Source of the DNA: Coriaria nepalensis
Lineage: Eukaryota; Streptophyta; Magnoliopsida; Cucurbitales; Coriariaceae
Assembly: GCA_027186245.1 (NCBI GenBank)
Contig: CP114499.1
Span: 7,507,001 to 7,571,000, forward strand
Length of the DNA stretch: 64,000 nt
Direction of reading: 5' to 3'
Numbering within the stretch: the first letter of the stretch is position 1; each line of letters starts with the position of its first letter. This document shows, one piece after another, positions 34,552 to 47,157 of the stretch. The notes below the pieces were generated by a model that was given only the letters and a program-made list of their open reading frames with translations, did not search any database and was not told the DNA's origin. The translations under genes and the position numbers were made by a program.

Positions 34552-37500
34552 AACTTATTTCCTTCACTCTCTCTCTCTCTCCTCTGTCTGTTGTCTTCTT
34601 TTCTCAGAAAAAGAAGAAGGAGATTAGATAAGGGAGATGCAGAGGAGGGAAAGGGGTCTCTTTCTATACAGCTTCGATTACAGAGGATGATCCCCCACAT
34701 TATATATGATTTTGAAGTAAAAGGTCAAATCAGTCAATTACTTTTATTCTTCTCATTACTATTCATTATTTTAATCCCATATAGTCTATATACAACAGTA
34801 TATATATATGTATTGGCCGTCCCTCATTCACTTCCCCCCCCCACCCCCAACTAACTTATAATTTCACTTTGGCCCACTCATGATTTTAAATTCCACATCG
34901 GAACCTTCATTTAGGATGTTGACTTATTGATTAGATTAGGGGGGTGGCTGTTTTCCTAGGACTTGTTAAGTGACGTGTAATACAGTATAATATTAATTAT
35001 TTATTAATATTTATATATTACCATAAACTATTTCATAACACACAAATATTTTACGTATAATATAAAGTTTAGTATTATATTTATTTTATTAGTTCTTCAT
35101 TTTTCTTACAGAAGAAAGAAAAAAAATGCCGGCAAGGCGTACGGTTGAATATATATGATTTATCTACTTTGGATGGACAGAGAGACAGAACCCATCTTAT
35201 CCCCTCTTTGGTCTTTGGTTTTTTCTTCATGCTTATTGCTTCCATGTATTCTAATTGCCTGTTTGGTTCCTAAGAAAATTTGGGGAAAAAGATGATCTCT
35301 CTGGATTCTCCGATATTCTGAATTATGTATGTATATGTATATATACTTTCTCTCACTGGATTCTAGTTGGCTAATGCAATAAAGCACTAAACCAAGTATG
35401 AATTATGATGCATTGTCACACATAATAACATTAAGAAAGTCATAAAAAGAAAAATCATAACATGAAGAGAATCATCAAGATCCTTCTATATAATGTTTCC
35501 TGCTTTATCTCAAATTTCTTGGATTATGATCAAAAAAATATTAAAACCTGCTTAATCTCTCTGCCGAGATCTGATATTTGACCCCTGCAAATCTGGGTTT
35601 TAAATTAAATTAATTATTTTTAATCTTGATTTACATGTCCGAATCCGATCATGTCTGAAATTTTTTTGTATTTTTTTTTATCACGTGTAAATCACGTGTA
35701 AACATGTAACAGGTTAATGTCAGTGTATTGTAAGCCATGTGAGGTGTCGGGGATTCTATAGTTGGTTATATTAAATGAGTGAAGAAGACTATTCATTTCT
35801 TCTCTTCACATATATATAACCACTGGACTCCTACCGTACAATATATTAGTCAAAATTTGAGTCCTTTTAACTTCAAAACCATTAATTAATGTATTCCCAT
35901 TTTTTAGCTTGTTGGAACTAAGAATAAGATCGTTTTTGTCTTCACTTAGAGATACTAAGACATTCTAATTAGTGACTAAAACCATTCCCACCAAACAGGT
36001 TTGAGCTTCATAAGATGGTTGTCTTAATTGTAAGCTAGTGGGTTCTTTTGTTCTTCAATCAATTGTTTGTGCAGAACATATATACATTCTTCCCCCCTTT
36101 ATACAAAACTGACGATATTATTTAATTTTATACATTTAAATACAAAGAAGAGTGTCACACACAAATGTGTACCTGTGATGGCTTAAGGATTATTGAATTA
36201 GAATGTCCCATTTTCACTACGACAATTCGGTACAGAAGTTGCAGTAGCGTCTGTTCATGAAGCCTACAATGTGTAGTCATATGTCTTGACATATTATGGA
36301 AGAGGAAAAAGGGTGATGCCCATGTAAAGCAATCTTTTTGTAATTTAGTAAAATATTAGTAGCTAGTTAGCTACGGATTGTTTGAATTGGGTTTTGAGAG
36401 ATGCATCTAGAAATCCCTTTTGTATAGTACAACTTACGTAACTTCATTCGTAAATTTTCACGATTCCTTCAATTTTCTTGCTTCTTAAAAGAGTTTGTTA
36501 ACAATGTTCAAGTTATGAATGCTTTTTTTTGCTTCAAGAGGGTTATTATTATACATACAAGAACAAAAACATAATTAACACATTTCCGAACATAAGAAAT
36601 TTAGATTACAAGTTAATTTGTAAGTGTATTCTTGAAAGGTAGAAAAAAATTTGATTTCTTTAATGAAAAACTTCTTTTTTGTTATTTTTATCTCAAATTT
36701 AGATTACAAGTCAAGAAGGTTATTTTACTATTCCTAATTTGGAATATCTATTTTATCTCGAATTCAAATACAAGTATTCGATCTGTTATTTGTTATTTTT
36801 ACATATCATATACTTCTATTTTTTGCTCTTATTTATTATGTATTTACACGTATATAAAACTCATATCATTATAAATTATGAAAACTTACGTATGAGAAAA
36901 AATATTAATATTATAAATAATAGATAACATAGTTAAACTCGTATTACTGTTTTATAACAGTTTTATTTTTTTGGGATAATCAAATTGACAACATACTTAT
37001 AAAGTTTTTACAATCTTCATTCGAAAGACTCAATTATGATTAGTGTTAAAGAGCATATTATTAAAGCATAATGATCAATCAATGGCTATAATCTATACTA
37101 TGTATTGGAGCATATAATTAAGGCTCCTTTAACAAAGCTTGGTAGTGCGGCATCTCATCTCTTCTTTAGCCGGTGGGGCAACTACTTTGACCTTTGTTAA
37201 AAAGAATCATTCTATTGTAATAATTTTAAATCATTTCTCCTTCAAATGGTGAGCATGATAATTTTATTGGATTTAACCCTCTTCTTAAGCTTTAAGCTTA
37301 TCAATATTTCATACATTTCATACGATTCTAATTGAGTTATGTTATCATTCCTTTAAAAATTCTCTTTATATATATATCCATATTTATTTGCATCTTATTT
37401 ATATTATATATATGAGAAAATTTTAATATATTATATATATTATATCATCACCGATTGATTGATTCTTGATGGGTTAACTTCAAAGCAATTGTTGTCGTAA

Positions 37501-38338
37501 ACGATCAAAGGATAAACAGTAATTAATATTTACACGAGTACCACTAACCTTAGTTAATACTTATTAAATCATGACTTTGACCAATTTCAAAACACTATCA
37601 TGATTGGGTCAATCCTAGCCATGGGGGTGATCTGCTCGAGAAAAGTTCATGGATAGAAAGATTTAAAAGTACTGGGCATCATAGTAATCATCATCATCAT
37701 GGACGTAGTGGGAAGAAAATTGAAGACCATACCTTAAGACACAAGAAAGGTCTTGCCATCATGATTGTATAGCTAAAGATAGTACTATGCATATTCCGTA
37801 TGGCAGTCACAATATATTGAGTTGCTTATGTTTTGGTCGTGAAATTGGAAGATAGTTTTGCAATTAAAATGACAAAAACCGACTTTTATAAGAGGATCAA
37901 TCTGTTTGGTTATTTATTATGTGTTATGACTTGTCTAAAAACCGATAATTGAAAACCGTTTTTTCTTAATCAATAGAATATTAAAATATGAGAACAAAAA
38001 GAAAAGTGTTTTTGGGTATTGTATTTTCGATTTTCAACATTTTGAACTAAAAAAGCTTATTCTCTAAAATGTTAGCTAAACGAGTGTGCTACTATAATAC
38101 CGTCTAACACGTGTTTTTGCAATCATTGTGAATATATATTTTTTAGATGCAAATTGTAAAAACTGCGGCCAAACATGGCTTTACCTTTTAGAAGAATTTT
38201 CGAATAAAATTTTGGTTTATTAGTGTTAAGGCACGATGATTAATTATAATTATTAGTCTTACATATTAATAGTGATCGAGCGATTTAATTATAATAAATT
38301 AATCTATTATATATATCTTTATTTTGTATATATATATT
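34552..38338. other. Intergenic DNA
   Basis: No gene recognised. The left end contains the DUF4228 5' leader and promoter, including a TA run near 34797-34810. ORFs at 35160-35387 (-), 36632-36874 (+) and 36739-36927 (+) have no domain. An ATC run lies at about 37690-37700 and TA runs near 37365-37445 and 38310-38336. Confidence 0.5.
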
Positions 38339-39420
38339 GTTGGAAAAATTAACATATTAATATATTATATTTATACTTGATTTTTAAGTGAGGCTTATTT
38401 TATATAAATGAAAAATTAAAGCTGATTCAAATTCTTTTTCATGAGAGATTCGAATCGGTATATAGTATGCTCAAAATAATTAATGGGTGAATGAGAAATT
38501 GAATCTCAAAATGTAATAATTGGAATGGTTTGAATGAGAAAAAATGAAGTAAGAAAAATTTAGCCCATATTGGAAAAGAGAATAAGTGAGAGAGTATTTA
38601 TATAAAATTACATATTTATTAATGGGTAATAAATTATAATTTAGAATGTTGTCTCTTGCGCGCGTCTGCAGGAGGTACAAATCCAGACCGGATTAGGTTT
38701 GGCTCGTATACACCCGCACCTAGGCGCATAGAATATCGACTTGAAAATGACTAAGTTTGCTTTGGCTCTCATCTTGTTTTTCTCTTGGATTATTTTTTCT
38801 CTCTTGGAAAAACGTATGAAGATGAAATTATGAAATTGAATTTTCAGTTTCATCAAACTTAAATCTATATTATACCCAGATTAATTTCTAGATTAAATTC
38901 TTATTAATCTTATCTCCTCTTATGAGCCTATAAATTGATATCTTTCTTCAATTTGGAAACACACCAATAGAAAATGAAGTCTCTCTCTCTCTCTCAATTT
39001 TGCTTCATTCCCTTTGAAGTTTTAAGTTTCCAGTGTGGTAGAGTTCGAACCAAGTTTTTCAGTTTGCCGAAATAGTTTTGGTAGTGCGCCACTACTATTT
39101 ATCTCTATTGTATCTTGGGAAGCAGATATCGTTCAACATTCTATACTGACGTGAGAAGACGAATCTATTTTAAGAAAACTATTGCATAACAAACTTCGGT
39201 TTGATTCTCAATTTTTCTTAACTATTTTCAATCTGCAGTTTCATTATTTGTACTATTTCTTATATGTTTAACATTCTATTTTATTATTTCAGTACGTTTT
39301 TCTATTTTATATAAATTCTGATTTTATTTTTTATATTTTATTATTTACTGTTCACAATATCTATATATTTTACGATTTTACTGTTCACACATTCTATTTT
39401 AACGTTTTACTGTTCAACAA
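38339..39420 (+). repeat. Possible solo LTR or LTR remnant
   Basis: The segment starts with TGTTGGAAAAATTAAC, a common LTR opening. It contains a GCCCATATTGGAAAAGAGAA block and a good TATA box (GTATTTATATAAAATTA) about 260 bases in, then a GC-rich patch (38655-38735), a CT microsatellite (38980-38995) and AT-rich sequence with repeated TTTACTGTTCA units near 39345-39415. This order fits a plant Copia-type LTR. I found neither a primer binding site nor a matching second copy, so a solo LTR is the best guess; the right border is arbitrary. Confidence 0.35.
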
Positions 39421-39494
39421 TTTATTATATTCTATCTCTATACTATTTATTATTTTTTTTCTGTATATCTCCTATACATATATCATCTATATAT

Positions 39495-39534
<40 letters not shown>

Positions 39535-40245
39535 TTTTATTTTTTTCCGAGACAGGTCTATGCCGACGTTAATGGCCAAATTCATGCATGAACAAAAGGG
39601 AGTTTTTAATCGAATTTCCCGTCACCTTTTTTTCTTTTAAAGATAAGTGATTTGTAATGTTTTTGTTTGCATAATTTAGGAGGGTGGGTACGTAGGTAGT
39701 CATGAGAGCCAAATTTTGCCACATGATCTGAATTATTGGGCTTAGGGCAAACATTATTGTAGTACTATAATGAACATGCCCACGAGTTTATCAAAAAATC
39801 AAAAGAGAGCGATACTACCAGTTGGAAGGAGGTCATCTTGTCGCCTTAACTACCATGTTCATTCTTCAATTAATCACATCATCAAACAACACTTTGTCCC
39901 TGATTTTTGCGACATTTTTAACTGCATTTTAGCCTAATCCATTTAACACACACAACATCTTTATCTTATGCTTCCGACCAAGTAATACTAAACTTTCGTG
40001 TCCTTTTTTATTTATTTATTTTTTTGTCATTTTGTTCAGTGATTTGAGGTGATTAGAGGACCCGGATTATAACACAATTTAATTAATTATGTTTAACTCA
40101 ATGTGATTAGTAATTAATGAACAAACTTTTAATTAACAAACTTAGGAACTGTGCATGCATGTTAATGAAATCAAATACAATGTGAAGAACTTGATGATCA
40201 TCATCGATCATACTTGACAGAGACTGAAGATCCCCGGCCACTGAG
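39421..40245. other. Intergenic DNA, 3' flank of the NAT gene
   Basis: Contains a (TA)n microsatellite at about 39497-39531 just inside the left edge and otherwise AT-rich DNA with no gene. The right end should be the 3' UTR of the minus-strand NAT gene. Confidence 0.5.
39497..39531. repeat. (TA)n microsatellite
   Basis: About 17 uninterrupted TA units, the longest TA run in the window. Confidence 0.85.
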
Positions 40246-43075
40246 TCAGACTGATGGGAAGAACTTGTTTAGATTGAACGGAAGAGAATAGAACTCTTCA
40301 CTTCTTGTATCCGTCTTGAATGATCTAAACCGATCCCAGAAATGCATTCCTCGATCTTTTCTCGTAGCACTATCCTTTTTATGTAACGTTACGTCCAGAA
40401 AGAACGCCAATACTCCCGCAATGAACGGTTCCGATGAGCAAGGCACGTTGATCATGTCATTGAACTGCAAATATACATATATTTCAAATAAGAACCAACA
40501 ATCAATTGAATTTGAAGAAAATCTGATTTTAACAGGAAAAGAACATATATGTAGTTTCGTACCCATCTAGCTCCGGTATGAACCGGACTGTAACCGTTTT
40601 TCGCTGTGTACTCATTGAAGTATTGAGGGATTGATAGGCCCATGAAAATAGAGAAGCCTAAGACGAACTTGGTCCGGAAACTGTTAAGATTGCAAAATTG
40701 CAGCATATTAAGGCCGGCTGAACCTGTTCGGATGTTGGTATCAAAAAATGAAATTAATTGTCTTTGAAAAGAATATGATATAGGAAAAAAAAACGTGATT
40801 AATATCCTTACCGACATAGGCGAAGAAAAAGCAGTATAAAGCTGCAATGATAGGTGAAGGAATTGAAGCAAAGATGGCTCCGAATTTTCCTGGATTCAAT
40901 GTCTGAATTTTTTTCAGCACAAAAATGGGAAGAAAATTTTTTTTTTACCTTGGTTAGAAAGTAAAATACTTACCAAGAATGGAGAAGAAGATCATAAACC
41001 CGGCTGAGATTTGAACCACCCTCCGGCTACCAACTCGGGTCAAGGCTAACAAACCGGCATTTTCACTAAAGCGGAAAATAATCAGTCGAGTAAAGCCATT
41101 TAGAAATAAAAGACCAAGATGAATCGAAAATTTGATTGTATATTATGTTGGATAAGATATCTAACACTGATACTGATGCTCCATTTCCCGTTCCGAACAA
41201 ACCCGAAAGTAGAATGCCTATTCCCTAAGATAACAATAAAAGATACCTTAATTACTGCTAACGAATAAAATCAGTATGCATTTGAGTTACATACTTCTGT
41301 TTTATTACCTGCCAACCAACACCACGGCTAAGAATCGAAGGCGGCAGTGGAGTTGCACTTGCATACCTCGAAACGGCAAAAAATGCACCAGTTGACTGTT
41401 CAACCAAGAAAAAAAAGGTAAGCTCTAATGCAGTTTAAGTTCATAATCTGATTAAAAAGCAGAGGAAAAAAGGAGTACCTCTACAAGAGCAACAAAAGAA
41501 GTAGCCATCATTGCAAAGGCTTCCCCTGCATCGAATGTGGGAGCTCCCCATTGAAACGGATACGGAATTCTAACCCTGTATATATACAGAGGAAACTAAT
41601 TCAACTAATGAACCGATGATATAACATGTTATGGTTAACTGTTTGTTACAAGCATAATTTGGTCCTAATGACTAACCATGGAGCAGCGCCTGTGATTCCA
41701 GCACGATCAGTTCGGCAACTATTTTGAGTGATTATGCTTGTATGCTTGTAGGCACCACCCACGGTGAGTAGATGGGCGTATATCCAAACAATCACTACCG
41801 AAAATATAACAGCAAATCGATCGAAAACATGCCTCTCACCACTTATCATATGAGGTATATACTGCCCCTCAAAAAAATAAAAATCAATAAATAGAACAAT
41901 ACAGGACATGTTTAGTTAGAAATCTATCTATCTAAAGTGGAATCAAGAACTAGCAATTTGTACTAATTCCAGTTACCTGCGAGAATAGGACAAGGATTAT
42001 AAGCTGGGGAAGTCCAATCTCCACACATTTTGCAAGCTACATAATCATAGAGAAAGTACATAACAACAGTAAGAAGAGAGCTAAAATTGCCATGAAGATA
42101 TCTTCATAAACGTGAAGAAACAAATGAAAATTACATACCACGGGAAAACCGAGTTCATAGAGTCCAAATCCTGATAGAGCTACCAAGGGAATAGCAGAAA
42201 GTGGACTCAAGAACCTGTCCAATTTAAGAAAAAAGAATGTAAAATTCTCGATAAAAAAAAAAAAAAGAAGCACTAACTAACTAAATTATAACACCATAAG
42301 AAACCTTGCGACATTGCGCCAAAAGCCGCTAAATCCAAGAACAATTTGGAGAGTGGAGGCGACAATCAGAGCACCCTGAGTGCCACGCATTATCTTCTCG
42401 AACCTCTGATAATGACACATTCCGTTAAGATGATTAATTAGAGTTACAATTAATAAACAAGTGTTGTTTGTAAGTTAGTTAATTAAACCTCTTGAGGATT
42501 CACAATGTCGCTGTATCGCCCAGCTAGGACGATCGATAGAGTTGCCGGGACATAGGTATAAGATGGTCCGATAACCGCAGGTAAGCGGGTCCCAAAACAT
42601 GTCTGAAACATTGTGTTCAAACCGGCTACGAATAGTAAAGTTTGAATCATCTTTGCTTTCTCCTCCTATGGAAAGTGAAAATATGTTTTAGTACCCAGTT
42701 TGAAGTACAAGAATAAAAGACAAAGAAATATTAGGAAGAGGTTACACTTTACATTTCCTCCTCCCATTTGAGGGACTAGAAAAGTGGGAATGAGCACTGT
42801 TGTTCCAAGCATAACCAAGTACTGTTGGAAACCAAGTAAAATAGCTTCAGCTGCAAAAATATTCAAAAAGATTTTTTAGTTTATTTTTATTTTTTTCAAC
42901 ATTGATAATCGATCATATAACTAATGGTAGCAATAAAATCAAGCAAAATTTTGTACTTACGCCATGGAGGAGGACTTGTTATGCAGTAAGAGATGTTCGG
43001 AAGTTGCTCTCTGGCCGGATGAGGCTGTAACTCTTCCTGTTTAGGTGGTGGGGCGTGGGTTCCGCCTCCTGCCAT
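40246..43075 (-). CDS. Nucleobase-ascorbate transporter, NAT6/NAT7 type
   Basis: Fourteen minus-strand exons (42961-43075, 42753-42850, 42489-42665, 42305-42405, 42139-42214, 41977-42036, 41677-41861, 41479-41575, 41309-41395, 41166-41224, 40974-41065, 40812-40889, 40563-40723, 40246-40464) join in phase to 534 residues, close to Arabidopsis NAT6 (532). NAT proteins are multi-pass plasma-membrane carriers for uracil, xanthine, uric acid or related purines and pyrimidines; despite the name, plant members are not shown to move ascorbate. The family signature is present as ENAGLLALTR (residues 353-362). Other matches are QLPNISYCITSPPPWPEAI, GTRLPAVIGPSYTYVPA, SCRTDRAGI, FFSILGKFGAIFASIP and the ending LPFNLNKFFPSV. 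The start lies in the usual MAGGG context. No lesions seen. Confidence 0.94.
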
Positions 43076-44103
43076 GATTTATTCTCTCTCCCTTCCTCCC
43101 TTTCCTCAAAAATAACACTAAACCCCTCAAAAAGTGAAGAAAATGAAGAATATTTACTAAAACCCAGAAGTATAATAAGTAACTCTGTAACAAAAACAGT
43201 TGGAGCAAAGCAAAACAAAAAAGGCAAAAGAGGCTATAGAGGAAGACAATGGAGTGAAAACTACTAGAAATGTGTAATTGTAACAAGAGGTTTCTTAGAG
43301 ACCAAGAGCAAAAAGAGAAAAGTTGGGCTTGAGGGCCAAGAAACATTCAAAAAAGCGAATGTGAATGTGAAGATGTAGAAAAAAAAAGAAAAGAAAAGGC
43401 AAAAGCAGTGAGCTTTGTGCTTTGATAAAGAAAGAAGGAACCATTAGAATTAAAATTATACCTCACTGTAACCCAAAGAAACTGGTCAGGAATCTGTGTT
43501 CTGACCAGTTTCTTTTACAAGGTTTTCTATTGTCTTCTAAAGAGAAAGCTTGCATGCTAAGCTTCTCTCCCATCCCTCATCCTCTCTTTTTTTTTTTTTT
43601 TACTATCAATTTCACTACAACTAAATTAAGCATCTTGCCTTTTACGTACCCATTTTTGTAAATTATTAAAAAGGGAGAGATCCAAATTGTCAGAATTGGA
43701 TGCTGTAGTTGGGCCAGGATTGTGAAGCCCGTGCACCTGGTTTTGAACAGTTGGGTCACGAGCTATCCAGATATTGCCGGCGGGTCATACTTCATTAGGG
43801 TAAATATTATATGCTCTCGTTCTCTTGGTAGTAGCAGCTTTATTTCTCCTTCCCGTGCTCGAACCATGATTGATTTGTGCTCTCTGTATGTGTACGATCT
43901 TTCTCTCTTGACTTTGATTTGTTTTGTTTTAGCCCGCGAGAGATACGGTTGCTCTTATGATTGGGTTATTACTTGACCTGTATTCTTGCAGTTAGAGTTC
44001 TGATTTTAGGATTTTGTTTGATCCGTATTTGGTTACTAATTTTTCGTGTTGTAATATGCAGGTTCCATAAGAGATTAAAGAGATCATGCAGATCTTCCAT
44101 ATC

Positions 44104-44169
44104 TATATATATATATATATATATAATAGTTATAGTTATAGTTATAATAATAATAATAATAATAATAAT
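44104..44169. repeat. Compound (TA)n / (AGTTAT)n / (TAA)n microsatellite
   Basis: TA units at 44104-44126, then three to four copies of a TAGTTA-like hexamer, then eight TAA units to 44169. Confidence 0.8.
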
Positions 44170-44383
44170 CTTTTTTTTTAATCATTTGATTTATTCTTAT
44201 ACCCTACACAATGTATTTCTTTCCATAAAGAAAGCAAAGCCCTGATATCATTACCAGCTTAATTTTTTTTATTGTTCCAAAAAAAACCTATGGATTTCAA
44301 TATTTCGCTTTTGAATTTTGACCGTTGGATTAAAATGCACTGATACAAGAGAAGTAGAAAGGTAGATTCGTGGCCCGGTAAGT

Positions 44384-44502
44384 TGGGCCAACTTTTTTAC
44401 AACTTACCAGCCTCAAGGTGGCTCCCTAACCGGGCTGGCTGACAGGCTGTATTTCTCAGTCTAATTTTTATTGGGACGGACCCCAGCTCCATGTCAAGCC
44501 CA
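44384..44502. promoter_or_regulatory. Site II-like elements upstream of LSM12
   Basis: TGGGCC at 44384-44389 and AGCCCA at 44497-44502 lie 235 and about 120 bases before the LSM12 start. TCP-bound site II elements at this distance are common in promoters of plant ribosomal and RNA-processing genes. Evidence is motif and position only. Confidence 0.4.
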
Positions 44503-44547
44503 ACCTATGAATTGAAACCGAGAAAGAGTGAAAGACGAAAATTTGAA

Positions 44548-44550
<3 letters not shown>

Positions 44551-44582
<32 letters not shown>
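44551..44582 (+). repeat. (GA)n microsatellite in the LSM12 leader
   Basis: About 15 GA units end 37 bases upstream of the LSM12 start codon. GA/CT runs in leaders are common in plant genes and can bind BPC proteins. Confidence 0.8.
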
Positions 44583-44586
<4 letters not shown>

Positions 44587-44618
44587 AAAGTCAGAAAGAA
44601 TAAGAAGAAGAAGAAGAA

Positions 44619-46407
44619 ATGGCGACGGAGGGTAGCAGCGGCAACGCCGAGGACTTCGCCGTTGGTTGCCTCCTCTCGATAAAGACGACCTTTGGCGAGG
44701 AATTTCAAGGCCAAGTCATCACCTTCGATCGCCCTTCAAACATCCTCATCATTCATATCCTGTTTTTTTTATTTTTTATTTTCTGGTTTCTTACGTTTTA
44801 CATCTATAAGCTCAAATTTCATAAAAAGTTAGGGCTAAACTGGTTCTTGAATCTCCTTAACTGAGTTTTTGTTCGAATTTCTTGCTGGTCTGAGCACAAG
44901 AGGGCTCTAACTCGAAACCAGGACCTCGTAGAAATATAAGGTTATTGAAAGCTAACTATATCAAGGAGTTCTCTTTCTTAGGGCAAGCTGAAGATCCACT
45001 TGATATCAAAAAGTGTTTTCTCGATCTCGGCAGTCTTCAGGCGAGAGAGGAGCTTGCAATCAGGTCAATCAGCCGTTTAATTCATCTGGATTTTGTAATT
45101 TTAGATAAGTTGTTTTGCTTTTGCCCTTATTTTATTATTATTATTATTTTTTCTTTTTGGGTTGGATGGTTGCTGAAAATTGTAGGCAGGCAGAGACAGA
45201 AGCTGAGAGGATAGGAGTTGGTGTTACCAGTGAGGCCCAAAGCATCTTTGATGCCTTGTCTAAAACGTATGTTTGTTTATAATACTTTGTTTAGCTATGA
45301 TGAATTATCATATGCAGGTTAGGATTTTAAATACTTTTATATAATTGTGAGTGAAACCAGAACTTTAGAGCTTATGTATTTTTTTGAGCTTTTTGTTCCA
45401 AGTTTGTTGCTTTTTTGTGCACTTTCTTTGTGAAAAAACATGTTATGTGTTGGAGAAGTTTCAAATGCTATTAGACTCTTTTAATCTAAAGGTTGAAAAG
45501 TTAACTCAAGGTTTAGAGATGGATAGTGTAATTTAGTATTGAGTGGAAACTGTAGTGATCATGAAACATGTAAATAGGGCCCATAAGGAGTCGAAAAACG
45601 TGTCATGGCATTGTAGTTCAGCCTTTATGTAGTTTATGATTTACTAGGCAGTTTTTGAATATCTGATGAACGATTGATCAGTTTAATGATCACGAATCTG
45701 GCTGTATATATGAAAATGAAGTGTTGGAGGCGCAAGTTTTGGTCTTTCTTGTTCACTAACAAATTTTGCATTAGAACATGAAGTGCAATTTATTTGGCAT
45801 TAGGGAAATGTTATGATAGCTCGTCAGTTAAAGTGATGATTACGAGTCATTGCAACCAACTAGACATCTGTTCATTACTGGAGATAGCACTGAGTTGATG
45901 AGGATTTTAGGACCTGGGAAATTTAATTCGATTGGGATTTTATGACAGTATATTCTGTCATATGTTGTTAGTTTGGTTCCTACTTAATGCCCACAAAGCG
46001 TGACCCTTGTTTCAGTCTTGAAAAGAAATATTCTATAGTTTTTTGCTTTGAACATTCCTTTACATTGGTTTTTGCTTCATATTATGCACCAATTTGGTAT
46101 CGAAGTAGGAATCTGAATTTTGGATATAAGCAGCCTTCCAGTTAGGTGGGACAAGACGGCCATAGTTGTAATGAATGAGGTGCGTGTTACCGGTCCCTAC
46201 CTCCCTGAATCTGTTATCGGAGGAACTCCAGCTGCCAATGAGCGGGTAAAGAAAGTGGTAAGAACCTCTTTTAACAAATTTCCTCTCTATTTCTACCTTA
46301 ATTTATTTCATCAAATTCACATATATATTATATATATATATATATATTTTTTACTTTAGCTTGAACTCGAGAGGAAGCGCTTGCAAACTCGTGTTGGTAG
46401 TCAGTAA
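44619..46407 (+). CDS. LSM12: LSM12 homologue (Lsm and anticodon-binding domains)
   Basis: Five exons (44619-44754, 44898-45063, 45186-45266, 46134-46257, 46360-46407) encode 184 residues. LSM12-family proteins have an N-terminal Lsm fold and a C-terminal LSM12 anticodon-binding-like domain; they associate with RNA and ribosomes, and the plant members are little studied. The Lsm part reads [28 protein letters not shown], then [21 protein letters not shown]. The second domain contains [51 protein letters not shown]. Intron 1 is not GT-AG: it starts ATATCCTG and ends AC, and only this choice restores the conserved frame (..IIQEGS..). Introns 2-4 are GT-AG. Intron 3 is unusually long (867 bases). 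Confidence 0.9.
44755..44897 (+). other. U12-type AT-AC intron of LSM12
   Basis: The 143-base intron begins ATATCCTGT, matching the U12 5' splice consensus ATATCCTTT at eight of nine positions, and contains TCCTTAAC at 44854-44861, an exact U12 branch-site consensus. It ends GAGCAC, and that AC is the first AC after the branch site. Splicing here joins ATT-C to AA-GAG-GGC and continues the conserved LSM12 reading frame. The branch-to-acceptor distance, about 37 bases, is longer than usual for U12 introns. No GT donor that keeps the frame exists near 44754. Confidence 0.8.
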
Positions 46408-47157
46408 CTGTTCGGCGCTTGCAAACTCCCGAAAGTGAGATTATTGTCTCCCTTTTTTAGAAGGCATATGAATATTCTCTCTTTTCCGATATTCCAAGCA
46501 GCAGCCTTTGATTCCTTAAATCAAAAAGTGTATTATCCTTCGTCAAGCCTATGAAACATAGTTTAGTCTCATAAAATTTAACCAAAGATTCACATAATCT
46601 ATGGAATCTGATTTCCAGTCCAAATTGAAAAGCTTATGGTGAATGAAGTCGCCACAAAAGATCATATCGTTGTGGGGCCACGTCTTTTTTTTTTGGATGT
46701 GTTGGATTTATACCCTTTTGGAAAAGGAATTGGAAAAGATGATAGTTGAAACTGGACGTAAGTTGCAACAACTATATGATAAATGGAACTGCTTTCCAAT
46801 CAAGAATCTGATGGGATCGTCATTTTATTTAGTTATATATTTATTTTTGGTTATTGAAGTTAATACACAAACTAAGTTAAGACTAAGTTGATAACTTCTT
46901 TTTTTTCTTAAATGATGGATTTACAATTCCCAAGAATACCCTTTCTAACCATGAACCATTCTAACGAATTTAACCATTCTCATTACAACTTATTCTTACA
47001 AACCAAACATGCCATAAGAGTTGCAACAGAAGTATGGAAAAGTTATAACTTTCAAACGAAGTGATCTATTGTTATATACCATGCCAAATTCAATCAAGTC
47101 TTACTCACCTTCTTCCTCTACATTCGCTCCCTTCTCATTCCTGCCCCCTCCTGTCTA
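46408..47157. other. Intergenic DNA between LSM12 and the IST1-like gene
   Basis: Contains the LSM12 3' UTR and probably the promoter of the next gene. The ORF at 46643-46891 has no domain. Confidence 0.5.

Larger units (their letters stand above)
43076..44618. other. Divergent promoter region NAT - LSM12
   Basis: About 1.5 kb between two divergent start codons. Purine-rich DNA (43220-43440) next to the NAT start is likely its leader. TA (44104-44126) and TAA (44145-44169) microsatellites are adjacent. A region at 43690-44060 has balanced composition and could be transcribed, but no protein was recognised. Confidence 0.5.

Noticed and set aside
43722..43976. 84-codon ORF in the NAT-LSM12 spacer
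   Set aside because: No recognisable domain; could be transcribed leader sequence but not a supported gene.
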